Shown one piece after another: positions 1 to 11,644 of a DNA stretch of 64,000 bases. The notes under the pieces were generated by a model. It searched no databases and was not told the DNA's origin. It worked only from the letters and a program-made list of their open reading frames with translations. Source of the stretch: Buxus sempervirens (lineage: Eukaryota > Streptophyta > Magnoliopsida > Buxales > Buxaceae); the NCBI GenBank assembly GCA_947561395.2, contig OX387182.1:5876595-5940594 (forward strand). The letters run 5' to 3'. Every line of letters starts with the position of its first letter. The stretch's first letter is position 1. The position numbers and the translations under genes were made by a program.

Positions 1-3000
1 AACAGACACTCTGGAAAGAATACCAAACCTGAAAATCCTCCAATTGTTAGCCATTTGAGAGAGGTGAGGTTGTGAATCCCCCACTCAGAAATGGACTTCC
101 ATTTTACACAATTTACGATGCAAAGAGTATATAGGTTGCCAGGAAAACCCCCCTTAGGAAAAGGATCGAGATTAGGGCATTCACTGAAAGACAAATGTCT
201 AAGAGACGTGGCGTTGTGCAGGCCATCTGGTAAGGACCTGAGATTCTCGCAATCAGTGATTCTAAGGCGTTCGAGAGTTGAGGTGGGTAACCCTCCTTCT
301 GGAAATGAAACAAGGCTGGGACATTCGTAGATCTCCAAAGACTTGAGAGATGTGAGATTGTACATGCAGTGAGGTAACGAATTGAGACGAGGACAGTTAT
401 CTATTATAATGCCTTTCACATTTGTGATGGTTTTAACATTTGAGGATGAGCCATTCATACTGTTGTCCACAACAATATAGTGATTGGTGGACCCTAAGCA
501 TCTTCCACTTGGAAACAATGTGAGCTCACCACATTTTTTGATTTTCAAATGCTCAAGAAATCTGTTGCTGTACATCATCCTCTCGGGGAGGGATACCAGA
601 TTCTTGCAATCAATGATCTCAAGATGCTTAGGCAGTAAGGGAAGCTCTGTAGAACTAGAGGCACCTCTTTCTGTAAAAGATGTGAGAGATCCACACTCAG
701 ATATTCTCAGTGTATCAAGAAATGAGTTATTGTCGTTATTGCTGTGCACCATCAGTTCAGGAAAGGTCTCCAGATTCTCACACCCATGGATTTCAAGTTT
801 TCTGATCGTGCAAGGCAACACCATCTTTTCTCCAGAGGATGGCAAACCCGGCAAGTTCCAAACTTTCAATTCTCGAAGAGAAGTGCAGGACATCATCTGA
901 ATATTTTTCAAACTACGGCAGGAACGGATGCCCACAGTTTCAACTTGGGAAGGAAACTTGAGAAAGTGAAGACGTGGACATGAACTTATTTCCAGACAAG
1001 TAATGCAGCTCAGGGGCAGCATGTCTTCATCATCTGACAAGTACACAAGTTGACTACACTCGGAAATCTTCAAAGATAGAAGAGATGCAAGGGATTGCGA
1101 CCTTGATAATGACCTTCCTTCCCCTCCTAGTAGATTCTCAAGATTTGAAATTCTAGAAATAGTCAGGAAGCTTAGTGGTAGTGGTGGAGTAGAAGAGTGT
1201 ACCACGCTTCTCAAGACCATCGCTTCACATCCCTCTACCTTTAATCTGCATAGCACCGGAAGACACCTTGGCAATTCAATCAATTCTTCACAATTCTTTA
1301 TCTTTAGCTTTTTTAGCTTTACAAATTGGTGGGAGAACTTCCTTAGTTTAGGACAGTGAGATATCTCAAGCTCACAGAGACTAGGGAATACTTCTTCACG
1401 CTCCTCTTCAATCCCAAACCATTCTACCCAATACTCCATGTATCTGAATATCAGTGTCTCCAGTGATTGAAACGGTAGCTTAGACGCATGAACACTTCCA
1501 TAGAACTCGGCACCCACACTTTTCACTCGCCCCAGTCCCTGAATTATGAGATGCCTGAGGAAGGGTAAACATCCAAGTGGAGGGAGTAACTGGCATCTTC
1601 CGCAACCACGGAGTTCTAAGTTCACCAATTGAGAGTAGGATGAGGACCCTAACCAGCTCGGGAATGTTGTTCCAGGGTACCTTCTAACAAAGAGCCTTTT
1701 GAGGTTCGTGTGAGGTTGTAGCTCCTTTAGGACTGCAATTTCCTTCCCAATGTTTGCCCTTGTGGATTGCCAACTCAACTCCAATTCATGGAGATTCTCT
1801 TTATTCCCTAGAGGGAAACCATCAATTTTCTCTACGTCCCTCAGTTCGACAATGCGAAGTTTTTTGTGAAGTTGCTTCACGTCCCTTAATTCTTGAATGC
1901 TTGATCCACCATTTTCCCCCACAACAAAAAGAGGCAGTGTTTGAAGGTTCGTCAATTTGTCCATTCCTACTGGCATCTTTTCCAAGTCTTCACATCCGTC
2001 AATGTGGAGATGTCTGAGTTCAGTTAGGTTGCTCATCTCACTAGGCAATTCCATAAGAAAAATGCAATTGCTTAACAATAGTGTTTGCAAATTCCGGAGT
2101 TTACACAGGGAATTGGGTAACCTTTCAATTGAAGTTCGGGAGAGGTCGAGGTGTCGAAGATGCATCAAATCACCAATTGATTCAGGCAACTCAGAGCACC
2201 GCACATCACTTACACACAGCACTCGTAAGCATGGTAGTATCGGAAAAAGAAAACATAAGAGCCGTCTAGGTATGTAGGTATTCCCACCGGGATGCGGATG
2301 GATCAAGAGTAATGCACGCAAGCTTTTGGTTTCTTGAAATACCTTAAATTTTGACATCACATGATGTCTTTTTTCAGCTATAAATGCATATCGAATCAAG
2401 GACATATCAATCTTTGACGAATGGCTGTCCTCTTCCTCATCCCTCAAACTGAAACATATTTCTCGGCAGACAGATCGAGCTAGATCATGGATGAGGTCAT
2501 GCATTATGAATCCTGATTCATGGTCACAACTTTGTTGAAAAAATGACCTTGATAATAGCTCTCTGAAATACTCATCACCTGTGTCTTCCATTCTTCTATT
2601 TCCCTTCGATTGCAGAAAACCTTCAGCCATCCATAGTAGGATGAGCTTTTCCTTGTTAAATATGTAGTCTTGAGGGAACATGGCGCAGTAGGAAAAGCAA
2701 CGCTTCAACTGAGCTGGGAGATAATGATAGCTCAACGCAAGAGATGGAAGAATGCCGCTTGTGTTTTTTGTTTGATTCCATATTTCACTACTCAAAAGAC
2801 CTTCCCATTCTGCAGCGTCTCGTTTACAACGCAAGAGGCCTCCGAGTGTCTTTGCTGCCAGAGGCAACCCTTTACACTTTTTTACAATCTTTTCACCAAT
2901 TGATTTCAGCTCCAGATATTCATCTTGACTTGAATTTTGAAATGCATGGCAGAAGAACACTTCTTGGCAATCCTCTTCAGAGAGCTCTTTTAAGTGGAAT

Positions 3001-3986
3001 GTGGGACCGGTTCTCATTATGGAAGAAACATTTTCGCTCCTCGTAGTCACAATAATTTTACTACCATTGGGTCCACCTCTGAAAGGAGCTCGTAATCGAT
3101 CCCAGTCATTGTAGTCTTCGCTCCAAACATCATCCAGAATAAGTAAAAATTTCTTTTCACCTAATAACTCCTTCAATCTCTCTTGAAGTTGCTGCAGTCC
3201 GTGGACTGTAAATGAATCTTTGGTAGCGGACTCGAGAATTTCTTTGGTTACTCTAACCACGTCAAATTTAGTATCAGATACGCAAGCCCATGCTTTCAGA
3301 GTAAAATGCTTTTTGACATTCTCGTGATTGTAGAGAAGCTGAGCAAGAGTGGTCTTACCAACCCCTCCCATTCCCACTATGGGAATCACAGAGACGTTGT
3401 TGCTTCCAGTATCATCACTATCTGATAACAACAATTCAAGTAACTTTTGCACATCTTTTTCCCTTCCATAGACATGAGAATCAAGTGGCAAGGAAGTTGT
3501 CGGTGGTCTTTGGATGAGACCAGTGGAACTCTGTGCAAGTGAAACACCCTGGCTCAAACCAAGACGCTGCCCTTGCAGCCAGACCTTATCTAGTCTCTCG
3601 ATTATTGCCTTTATCTTACCGCTTTGCTTTGCTTTTGACCAAAAATCACGAAGAGAAGAGAAAAGTTCTCTCACCTGATCTGTGTTGGGTTGGGTTTCCT
3701 CCTCCTGTTTCAGTCGATGGGCATGGGTGGCAACCTCGTCCAACAGATCTTCGATGTCCAATGCGAGATGTGTGAGTTTGTCAAGCCAGAGTCTCACAAC
3801 TGGGTTCGTTATCTGCTTTTGTTCCGCATCATGGAGTACACCTTGAATCATCAGCATCATCTCCTCCAACTCCTCTAGATCAGAATCGACTTGCACACGG
3901 CGTGCAAATTCTTTGAACTCACGAGGGATCAACCTATCCAAAGCCACCTGAAGAAATGCACTGAGAAGTAGCTCTCCGAAAGCCAT
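1..3986 (-). CDS. CC-NB-ARC-LRR disease resistance protein (RPP13-like 1/RGA type), partial
   Basis: This is an intracellular immune receptor of the plant CNL class. The ATG is at 3986 on the minus strand, and the frame stays open to the left edge, about 1,328 codons, so the C-terminus lies outside the window. Visible in order are an Rx-N type coiled-coil region (about residues 1-130), the P-loop GMGGVGKTT (205-213), kinase-2 LLILDDVW (281-288), GLPLAA (373-378) and the MHD motif (495-497). Leucine-rich repeats with recurring LxxLxIxxCxxL units follow, from roughly residue 540 to the edge. No intron is needed, as is common in this subfamily. Compared with the broken copy at 26.7-31.1 kb, it lacks about 25 codons of LRR near position 1,120, a short stretch near 430 and about 10 codons near 1,735. 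All motif residues are present, so it is probably functional; its target is unknown. Confidence 0.9.
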   Translation of the reverse strand, partial: MAFGELLLSAFLQVALDRLIPREFKEFARRVQVDSDLEELEEMMLMIQGVLHDAEQKQITNPVVRLWLDKLTHLALDIEDLLDEVATHAHRLKQEEETQPNTDQVRELFSSLRDFWSKAKQSGKIKAIIERLDKVWLQGQRLGLSQGVSLAQSSTGLIQRPPTTSLPLDSHVYGREKDVQKLLELLLSDSDDTGSNNVSVIPIVGMGGVGKTTLAQLLYNHENVKKHFTLKAWACVSDTKFDVVRVTKEILESATKDSFTVHGLQQLQERLKELLGEKKFLLILDDVWSEDYNDWDRLRAPFRGGPNGSKIIVTTRSENVSSIMRTGPTFHLKELSEEDCQEVFFCHAFQNSSQDEYLELKSIGEKIVKKCKGLPLAAKTLGGLLRCKRDAAEWEGLLSSEIWNQTKNTSGILPSLALSYHYLPAQLKRCFSYCAMFPQDYIFNKEKLILLWMAEGFLQSKGNRRMEDTGDEYFRELLSRSFFQQSCDHESGFIMHDLIHDLARSVCREICFSLRDEEEDSHSSKIDMSLIRYAFIAEKRHHVMSKFKVFQETKSLRALLLIHPHPGGNTYIPRRLLCFLFPILPCLRVLCVSDVRCSELPESIGDLMHLRHLDLSRTSIERLPNSLCKLRNLQTLLLSNCIFLMELPSEMSNLTELRHLHIDGCEDLEKMPVGMDKLTNLQTLPLFVVGENGGSSIQELRDVKQLHKKLRIVELRDVEKIDGFPLGNKENLHELELSWQSTRANIGKEIAVLKELQPHTNLKRLFVRRYPGTTFPSWLGSSSYSQLVNLELRGCGRCQLLPPLGCLPFLRHLIIQGLGRVKSVGAEFYGSVHASKLPFQSLETLIFRYMEYWVEWFGIEEEREEVFPSLCELEISHCPKLRKFSHQFVKLKKLKIKNCEELIELPRCLPVLCRLKVEGCEAMVLRSVVHSSTPPLPLSFLTISRISNLENLLGGEGRSLSRSQSLASLLSLKISECSQLVYLSDDEDMLPLSCITCLEISSCPRLHFLKFPSQVETVGIRSCRSLKNIQMMSCTSLRELKVWNLPGLPSSGEKMVLPCTIRKLEIHGCENLETFPELMVHSNNDNNSFLDTLRISECGSLTSFTERGASSSTELPLLPKHLEIIDCKNLVSLPERMMYSNRFLEHLKIKKCGELTLFPSGRCLGSTNHYIVVDNSMNGSSSNVKTITNVKGIIIDNCPRLNSLPHCMYNLTSLKSLEIYECPSLVSFPEGGLPTSTLERLRITDCENLRSLPDGLHNATSLRHLSFSECPNLDPFPKGGFPGNLYTLCIVNCVKWKSISEWGIHNLTSLKWLTIGGFSGLVFFPECL

Positions 3987-5790
3987 TGTTTTCTCGCAAA
4001 AGAAAGAAGAGGATCGAAACACAAGTGATTGTGAAAAAAATTGAGGTGTAGATTGTTGGTATGAGGTTTGGGTTGAAAGCAGCAGGATCAAAGAAAGCAC
4101 TGGGTATTCTAAATTAAAGTCTAGTCAATTGAAGTGCCCTCAATTTGTTCCTTGTCTTCGTTTATTTTTTTTCATGTGTTCCCTTTGTCTTCTTTGTCTT
4201 CTTTCTTTTAAAACATGGTCAGTGGATGTGCAAATTATTTATTCATTTAGTTATTTATTTATTTATTTATTTTTTTGTAAATGAAAGCTTGATGGAAGTA
4301 CAAAATTAGAAGTTTCTTTGACCCAAAGGTGGGGTTTGGTTCAAGGTACTTAAACCATATGCTTGTCTAAGCCGTCTTAGTAGAATCTAGAATTTGAGTT
4401 CAAGATTTAAGCCCAAGCCTGTTCCTAGGATAATATCAGAGACCTGGCTTTGTTAGGCTCAATTAGTATACTTTTTTAATTTCTTAACTTTATTTTGTAA
4501 GTAAAATTCTTACAATGTTTATATTATTCAGATACTTATTTTATAAGATGCTAATAAAAAAACAGACCCAAAAAAAAAAAAAGGTTTGATGGGAGAGCAA
4601 GTCCTTACTTAAAAAAAAAAAAAAGAAGAAGTGGGTTCATCTTGATTTACTAAAATGACAGCTATAAACTTTTGTAAAATGTCCATGAGTCAGTATAACA
4701 AGTTACTATGCACGTAATATCTATATTATATATTGACACTTGTATTATTAAATGACCTTAAGAACTCTTTGTAGAATATGTATTATTTTCCATTCATGTT
4801 CTAATGTTATCAATTTGTTTTTACATTTATGCCCTCATTTCATTTATTATATTTTTTAGATTTATAATTTCTACATTAAAAACTGCATCACATACTCCTT
4901 TCTTTCCATCATTTGGAGTGGACGAATGCAAAATTAATCATCTTACAAAAGGTCATAATGGTCATTTAATATAAAATAAACAATTGAAATTTATATATTT
5001 TGACGTCAAGTATGTATGAATGCAATAAATAATTATGATGAATAATAAATAAAAGGTACAAATATAAATAGTAGAAATATGAAGATATATATTGATGGAA
5101 ATATATTATATTAATAGAGGTATGAACGCAAAACTGCCCTCTATAAATTTCAATGGAGGTTTTGAGAAGGTACGAAAGCACATAATACCCTTTTCCTTTT
5201 TATTTTGATAATCTGAGTTTAAAGAGTTGAGATTAGAATACCCTCATGCATGCATGTTTGAGTGGTATATATAGGGTGAAACTTGGGTCCATTAAACCTG
5301 AAAACCGACTAACCTAAACCAACTTTTGTTTGGTTTTCAAAGCTCATGGTTCAGTTTTGGTCTAAAATTTATAATTCAAACTAAATCAGTTTGGTTTTGG
5401 ATTAATGTCTGATCTAAACACTCACACACAAGCATGTATATTAAATTGCCCTAAAGGCCTAAGCCGACCTAAAGTGAGCAAATTTATAATCTGGGTTGGA
5501 TTTGTTAGGTTTTAGGGTATTTAATTTCATTCCAATTTGCTTTCAGGTTAAAGTAGTGGGTCCTTAATTTGATTTGATTCGGTTATGGTCCTTAATTCTT
5601 TTATATTTTTTTGAGTAGGTGTGGAAATTTCTCCAAACCTATTCCACCAACTAGAATTTTAAATTGTCTACTTGGAATTTTTTTCAAACATGGCCGGTGG
5701 ACATGAAAATTACTAGTTGGACGATAAGGACAAAGAAAGGAGGTAGGAAATGAGATTTGATGGGAGTATAAATTATAATTACTAGTTGGA
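3987..5790. other. Upstream region of the CNL gene, AT-rich, no gene
   Basis: The first 100 bases upstream of the CNL start match the regions upstream of the fragment at 6628 and the pseudogene at 31121, so the leader and promoter were duplicated with the genes. Further patches (about 4318-4760 and 5595-5790) match 32268-32710 and 34070-34320. The rest is AT-rich with short homopolymers and an ATTT run near 4250. I see no coding region. Confidence 0.6.
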
Positions 5791-6313
5791 AAATTTACAC
5801 TTGCACCCTTTGACATTTGGAAAAGGTGCACTCACATCCTTTCGACATTAGAATAAAGGCATTGACACCTCCTAAAATTAGAATGAATATGCTTGTAGCA
5901 TCCCTACCGTTAATGAGAACCTCAACACTGTTAAAATTTCATATACGCTGAAAAAAATAACCACAATTAAAAAGATCTTTATTTTAAGACATTTTTACTC
6001 TTCTACTAGGACTAAATCCTTAGTTCCCTTTTTTCTTAAGGAGATTATATAGCTCCATTTTAAGCACTACTTCCCAATTCTTCATTTTCTTTTTTCTCCA
6101 AGGATTAGGCACATTTCATGTCATAGCAGAATCCTTCGACAACTTTGGGGCATAATTGAGGTTAACTTGATTATTTTAGACTAAATTTTAATAATGTTAA
6201 AGTTTTAGTTAACACTAGGGATGCTATTCGCATATTTTTGTTTGTACCTTTTTCAAATGTCAAGAAATGTAAGGGTACCTTTTCCAAATGTCAGGTAATA
6301 TAAGTATAAATTT
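5791..6313. mobile_element. Fold-back MITE-like element
   Basis: About 39 bases at the left end (5791-5829), containing GACATTTGGAAAAGGTGC, recur as an inverted, slightly diverged copy at 6275-6313. A second inner copy of the right arm is at about 6244. The interior has no coding capacity. A related, more diverged sequence is at 34290-34560 in the duplicated region. The class is not identified. Confidence 0.55.
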
Positions 6314-6628
6314 TCTGTGTTGGGTTGGGGTTCCTCCCCTTTGGTTTCAGTCGATGGGAAAGGGTGGCAACCTCATCCAACAGGTCTTCGATGTTGAAGG
6401 CAAGATGTGTAAGTTTGTCAAGCCAGAGTCTCACAGCTAGGTTCGTTATATGCTTTTGTTCTGCAACATAGAGTATTCCTTGAATCATTAGCATCGTATC
6501 CTTCAACTCCTCTAGATCAGAATTGATTTGCACATGGTGAGAGTTCTTTGAACTCACGAGGGACCAACCTATCCAAACCCACCTGAAGAGATGCACTGAG
6601 AAGTAGCTCTCCAAAAAGCACCATTGTT
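6313..6628 (-). pseudogene. Truncated CNL resistance-gene fragment (coiled-coil region only)
   Basis: This is about 105 codons homologous to the start of the two larger CNL copies, covering the Rx-N coiled-coil region. The frame is disrupted: the initiating part (ATG at 6628) and the later part, with motifs such as DLEELKD and DIEDLLDE-like residues, lie in different frames, separated by a small deletion near 6535-6545. Homology stops abruptly at about 6313, exactly where the MITE right end begins. The NB-ARC and LRR parts are absent. Its upstream flank (6629-6745) matches the CNL leaders, so the fragment came from a full duplicate and is not an exon of the neighbouring gene. Confidence 0.8.
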
Positions 6629-8168
6629 TTCTTGCAAAATAAAGAAGAGGATCGAAGCACAATCGATTGGGAGCTGCTACAAGTGAAAAACTAGAAATTA
6701 CGAATTGTTGCTATGAGGTTTCGGTTGAAAGCACTGTAACGGTACTGTCTCACGTCTAGAGTGAAACTGAAGTGTCATATTATTAAAACCTGGTCGTTAG
6801 ATGGGCAAATTTTAGTTATTCATTGTTAGTGTATCATCAAAGGAAGCCACATCACAGGCTTCACAATCTAGTCAGCAAGCTATGTCAAGGCCAAACAACT
6901 CAGATACTTGTCCAGAGCATCACTCTAGAACATTCTAGGCTTTGGAACTCGTTTAAAGCAGAGAGATTAAAGTCTAGTGACCGACAAATGCATTTCCTCT
7001 AGTGGAAGGTAGCGGTACGGGCTTAGACTTTGTTTGGGGAGAGACCCTCTATTGAAGCGGAGAATGGAACTGTACGTTTCATGGATGGTACCTAGGAACG
7101 CACTAGACTAGTCCCTCTCTTAACCAACTACTGGAGGAGGCACATACAATATTGCACATGTATATGGATGGTTAAAGTGAGACCCCCTTTAGGTGATAGT
7201 TTTTTTATAGATAAACACATGTAGTTTACTTGATAAATAACAACTGTTTGAGTAGACGGTTCCGATTGGGTTTGAATGTGTAACGACATGAGAAAGTTTA
7301 GGATAAATACTAATCGATTTAGTGATTTGATGTTGTATTTAAAGAAAGGAAAAAGGTAGGCCACAATCTAAAGAATATTCCCCAAGTTATTTTTACTAAT
7401 AATACAGATATTCATTTTTTAGAGATCATAAATATTATAAGTTTTTAATTATTATAACTTAAAAGAAGCTATGACGAATGTATCCTTATCATACAAAGGA
7501 ATCTTTAAAACATGTTTAAGTACATGCTTCAAAATTCATAGATTTTACAAGTATCCTACTTTGTTTTTGCAAAACTTATTCTGAAAATCCTAAAAACGAG
7601 TGTTGGGGTGATTCTTTTTCGTAAGGTATTTTTAGAAATTAATTTAAAAAATACTCATTACCAAAATAGAATTAAACACCCCTTTTAACCCTTAGAACTC
7701 ATTCCGGTGGTGAATGAGTTTTCAAAATGAACGCCAAACAACGCCGCCTTAATACTTTGAGTGGTGATATTAGGAGATAACAAGTTTAAGCACTTGATAG
7801 GTTTTTAAATTTGGTCTACTTGGAAGACATTTCAAATTGCTACTGTTGCTCTACAGGAGGTCTGATTGCAATACTTTCCAACCATGGTCGGGACATGCAA
7901 CTAGTAGTTACCGAGTCAGAGGATAAGAACGAATGAAGATGTTGAATGTGACATTTTATCCTTGTTTTTTTACTTAAAAAAAAAAAATGGCACGCAAACC
8001 CACACAACTGATAACACTGTTAAGTGTAGGTGTGTTCTTGGGCTGGGCCAAGCTCACTGTTGGATATAAGAAACCTTACGTTTGCCCAAGTCCAGCTCAA
8101 CAAAGCCTGATTTTTAGATTCGAGGCTCAAGTGCTCCTATTAAAAGCCCCGACTTCGGTTTTGATAAA
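6629..8168. other. Duplicated CNL upstream flank, then non-coding DNA
   Basis: 6629-6745 matches the leader upstream of the other CNL copies. 6731-6830 matches 35004-35105 closely, both containing GTAACGGTACTGTCTCACGT. The remainder is AT-rich without a convincing coding region; the short open frames look like chance. Confidence 0.5.
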
Positions 8169-8631
8169 GGCGACGGTTTAAAATCAAAACCTAACCAACA
8201 AGTTTACATTGAAAATTGTAACTGAACTATAACTGTTACGGTTTACTAATTTTAAAATTAAAACTGTTTTAACTTTCATATTCTTGAAATTGTAACCAAA
8301 CTGAATTGAATTGTTTAATCTTTTTGGAATTTTAGATATATTATATTTTTATTATTTTTAATGAAAAACTATGTTATAATAATTCATTCCATAAATGTAC
8401 AATGAGGAAAAAAAATTTTAAAATGAAGTGTTTTGTTTCAATAAGTATTCAAAGCTTATGCATATTATATGTAGTCGATTCGGTTTTGGTTTGGTTTCAC
8501 CTTAAAACTGTAACTGAATCAGTTTTTCAGTTAAAAAACAAAACCAAACCGAAATAGATTATTAAAGACCCAAAAATGACCCTAATTGGTTTGTTTCAGT
8601 TCGGTTTGTTGGGTTTAATCGAACCGTTGCC
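8169..8631. repeat. Small TIR element rich in GGTTT/AAACC
   Basis: The left end GGCGACGGTTT pairs with the right end, whose reverse complement begins GGCAACGGTTC. The interior is rich in CGGTTTGG/AACCGAA-like words and has no open frame. It resembles small non-autonomous DNA elements common in plants; the superfamily was not determined. Confidence 0.4.
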
Positions 8632-9439
8632 ATCCTATTTGATAGGTCAATTCTTGTAATTGTTTATTTCCTGATTTTAGTTGTAAAAATCCTTGCAATG
8701 TTTATATTAATCTTTATTTCTAAATTTATATACCTATTCTATAACAATCTAACAAAAAATAGACGAAAAAAATATAGCAAAATTAAGAATATAATAACAT
8801 AATCTTAAATATGCATAATTCCATTTAATATTTAGTTGATGCATGCATGTAAATTGTAGACAATTCCTCTTAGACCTTCCGTCCTCTCCTTGTATCAGTC
8901 TCTAATAAGAGTAATACACACATCCCTTGAATTAGCAAGCTTTCTTTTGCATTTTTTTTTCTTGCTTTTCTCTTTTCTCTTTTTTTTTTTTTTTCATTTT
9001 TTTTTTCAGTAGCTTTCACTCTGGCACTAAGGTAGCTTTTTTCTCATGGTAGATCTTCCTCTACATATTTGTGATACATAGGCCCAGATTACTCAAGGAT
9101 AGCTTCACACAAAGTGTAGGTAGCTTTTTCCGAACTTACAATTTTTGTACCACAAGTCAAATCCAGATGTTGTTCAAAATGAACTGATCACAAGTTGTAC
9201 TTTAATTAGACATTCAGATCAGAAAAATATATGCTGTTGTGCACTATTTGATTGGCTTGAAAATCAAGATCAATATATATCAAAACTCAGAAATTCAGAT
9301 TTAGAGAATTAAAAATTAACTGTTGGAAATATGAAACATTGTCAATCTGAAATCTGATCCTATTCTGAGTATTTACATCATGCACAAACCTCAGGTCTTC
9401 CTCAAGGATTCAAACTTTATTGCATCAAGAACTTGATTT
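8632..9439. other. Non-coding; includes arm of a 5-kb-spaced inverted repeat
   Basis: 8838-8936 is an inverted, diverged copy of 13891-13981, sharing ATTAGAGACTGATACA exactly. The arms bracket the truncated copia element. There is a poly-T stretch at 8950-9010. No LTR matching 13024-13882 is found here, so the copia 3' end is missing. I see no gene. Confidence 0.5.
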
Positions 9440-10738
9440 GGAAACCCAAAAAAATATTTTAGTTCTCCCACCAAATATCATTTTTACAAATTGTTCTAGT
9501 TCTTCTTGCATAGCATTAATCCAGAAATCATCAAGAAGGGCTTCTTTAACACATTTAGGTTCAAGAGATGATGTATAACAAACATACCTGACCATGTCTT
9601 GGTAGTTTACCTTTGGTCGACCTCTTGTACGAATCCCATCATCAAGACCTCCAATGATTGAGTCTACAGGATGATTCTTCTGAATTTGAGATGAAGGTTC
9701 TCGATTAGTTTGATCTGAAATATCAAAAAAACCAGATTTAGAATCTGTGGGCCCTATATTAAAATCAGGTGCAGAATTACTCCCTGTTGCAGTGTCTGTT
9801 GTTATATCAGTTGCAACAGTAACTTCTGTATCAGAAGACTCATGAACAGTAACTTATGTATCAGAAGATTCATGAGGAAAAACTTCCTCCTCCCTGTTGT
9901 AATCTTCAGCTTCCTTCAAGTGACTTGTTATAACTTCCTCCTTAGAATGATCTGCAAAATCTTTACAATCATCAACTACAATATTAATAGATTCCATAAC
10001 TGTATGAGTTCTCAAGTTATAAACTCTATAGGCTCTACTGTTTGTGGAATAACCCAGAAATATTGCCTTGTCACTTTTGGCATCAAATTTGCCCAGATGT
10101 TCACAATCATTTAGAATATAACACGTGCATCCAAACACATGAAAATAACTGAGATTGGGTTTCTTGCCTTTCCAAATCTCATAGAGAGTTTTGGTAGTAC
10201 CAGGCCTAAGATAGACTCTATTTACAATGTAGCAAGCTGTGTTAACAGCTTTTGCCCAAAGTCTCATAGGAACTCTTTTTAAATTTAGCATAACCTGAGC
10301 CATTTCTTGAAGAGTCCTATTTTTCCTCTCAACAACCCCATTCTGTTGGGGTGTTTTAGGTGCTGAAAATTCATGAGCTATTCCAAGATTAGTACAAAAA
10401 TCAGCAAACACAGTGTTTTCAAGTTCTCTTCCATGATCACTTCGTATCCTCACTATTTTTCCAATATTGCAACACTTCTCATTTTGAAGTTTCATACACA
10501 GAATTTTAAACACTTTAAAGGTGTCTGATTTTTCTCTAATAAAGTCAACCCAAGTAAGCCTAGACCAGTCATCAACACACACAAACACATACCTTTTTCT
10601 AGATATACTTGCTACCTGCATTTGACCCATAAGATCCATGTGAAGTAACTCAAGTACCCTTGCTGTAGACACCTGTTGTAATGGTTTATAAACAGATTTC
10701 TGCTGTTTACCAATCTGACATGGTCCACATATTCCAAC
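9440..10738 (-). pseudogene. Copia integrase and truncated start of reverse transcriptase
   Basis: The integrase core residues are visible: D in VCVDDWSR, D in RSDHGREL and E in TPQQNGVVERKNRT, so the DDE triad is intact. The frame meets a TAA at 9854 inside a short direct duplication (a VTVHESSDT-type unit occurs twice), then continues to the RT start (ALLDDFWINAMQEEL) and decays at about 9455. Roughly 430 codons of integrase region remain; the catalytic RT is missing. Confidence 0.75.
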
Positions 10739-11602
10739 CTATTTTTGATCCAGCTTTGGTATTCCTCGAACAATACCTGTATTGACAATCTTGATCAGAT
10801 TTTTATAGTTCAAATGTCCAAGTTTTTCATGCCATAATTCAGATTTATCTAATGAAAGTTTATGACAGGTGTGTGGTTGTGATAAAATATAACAATTATC
10901 AGCAGATCTGTAACCCTTTAAAACACATGTTTCATCTTCATTAACAACATAACACTTGTTTTTTATGAATCGAACAAACAAGTTCTGATCACACAATTGA
11001 CTGATGCTTATCAAGTTAGCCTTTAGCCCTTCCACATGAAGTATATTCTTTAGTCTTGGAAAACCTTCCATATCCAAGTTTCCTTTTCCAAGAACACGAC
11101 CTTTGACACCATCACCGAAAGTCACCTGACCTGACATGGTCCTTTGATACTCTGCAAGTATCTCTTTGTTCCCTGTCATATGCCTAGAACATCCACTATC
11201 AAAATACCAAGCATCAGTAGCACAAGACAAGGAAATGTGAGTAACAAAACATTTGAAATTATCCTTTCTTACCCAAATTCTTTTGGTAACAGCAGACTTG
11301 TTCATTTTTGATGTAATATTGGTACCCATTTCTTTCCTAATAGCTTTCAACAATTTAAAGCATCTAGGACGAATATGACCAACCATACTACAGAAATGAC
11401 AAATAGGAATAAATTTCTTTGATTTATATGATGATTTTGTTCTCTTACCAGACCCAAAAGTAAATTCTGATGTTGACATGGCTTTTGCAAAAGTAATTTT
11501 TGAAGCAGAATTTTCTCCAGTAAATCCAATACCTTGATGATCACCATGACCTTTTCCAAGGAACAGTGCATGATTAAGGTTCTCAGTACCTGAGTTCAGC
11601 AT
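10739..11602 (-). pseudogene. Copia second zinc knuckle, protease and GAG-pre-integrase region
   Basis: This lies in the same frame as the gag ORF upstream. It contains a second knuckle CHFCSMVGHIRPRC, then the aspartic protease active site in WYFDSGCSRHMTG, then the GAG-pre-integrase motif LWHEKLGHLNYKNL. It ends at a TAG at 10739, directly before the CGPC half of the integrase zinc-binding motif, which shows that the stop is a lesion. Confidence 0.8.
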
Positions 11603-11644
11603 GTGAATGTTCTTTTGAGTTCTTTTTAACTCAATTCTGAATTC

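Noticed and set aside
91..3878. Plus-strand open frames over the CNL gene
   Set aside because: These are antisense shadows of the long minus-strand CNL frame, whose motifs are unmistakable.
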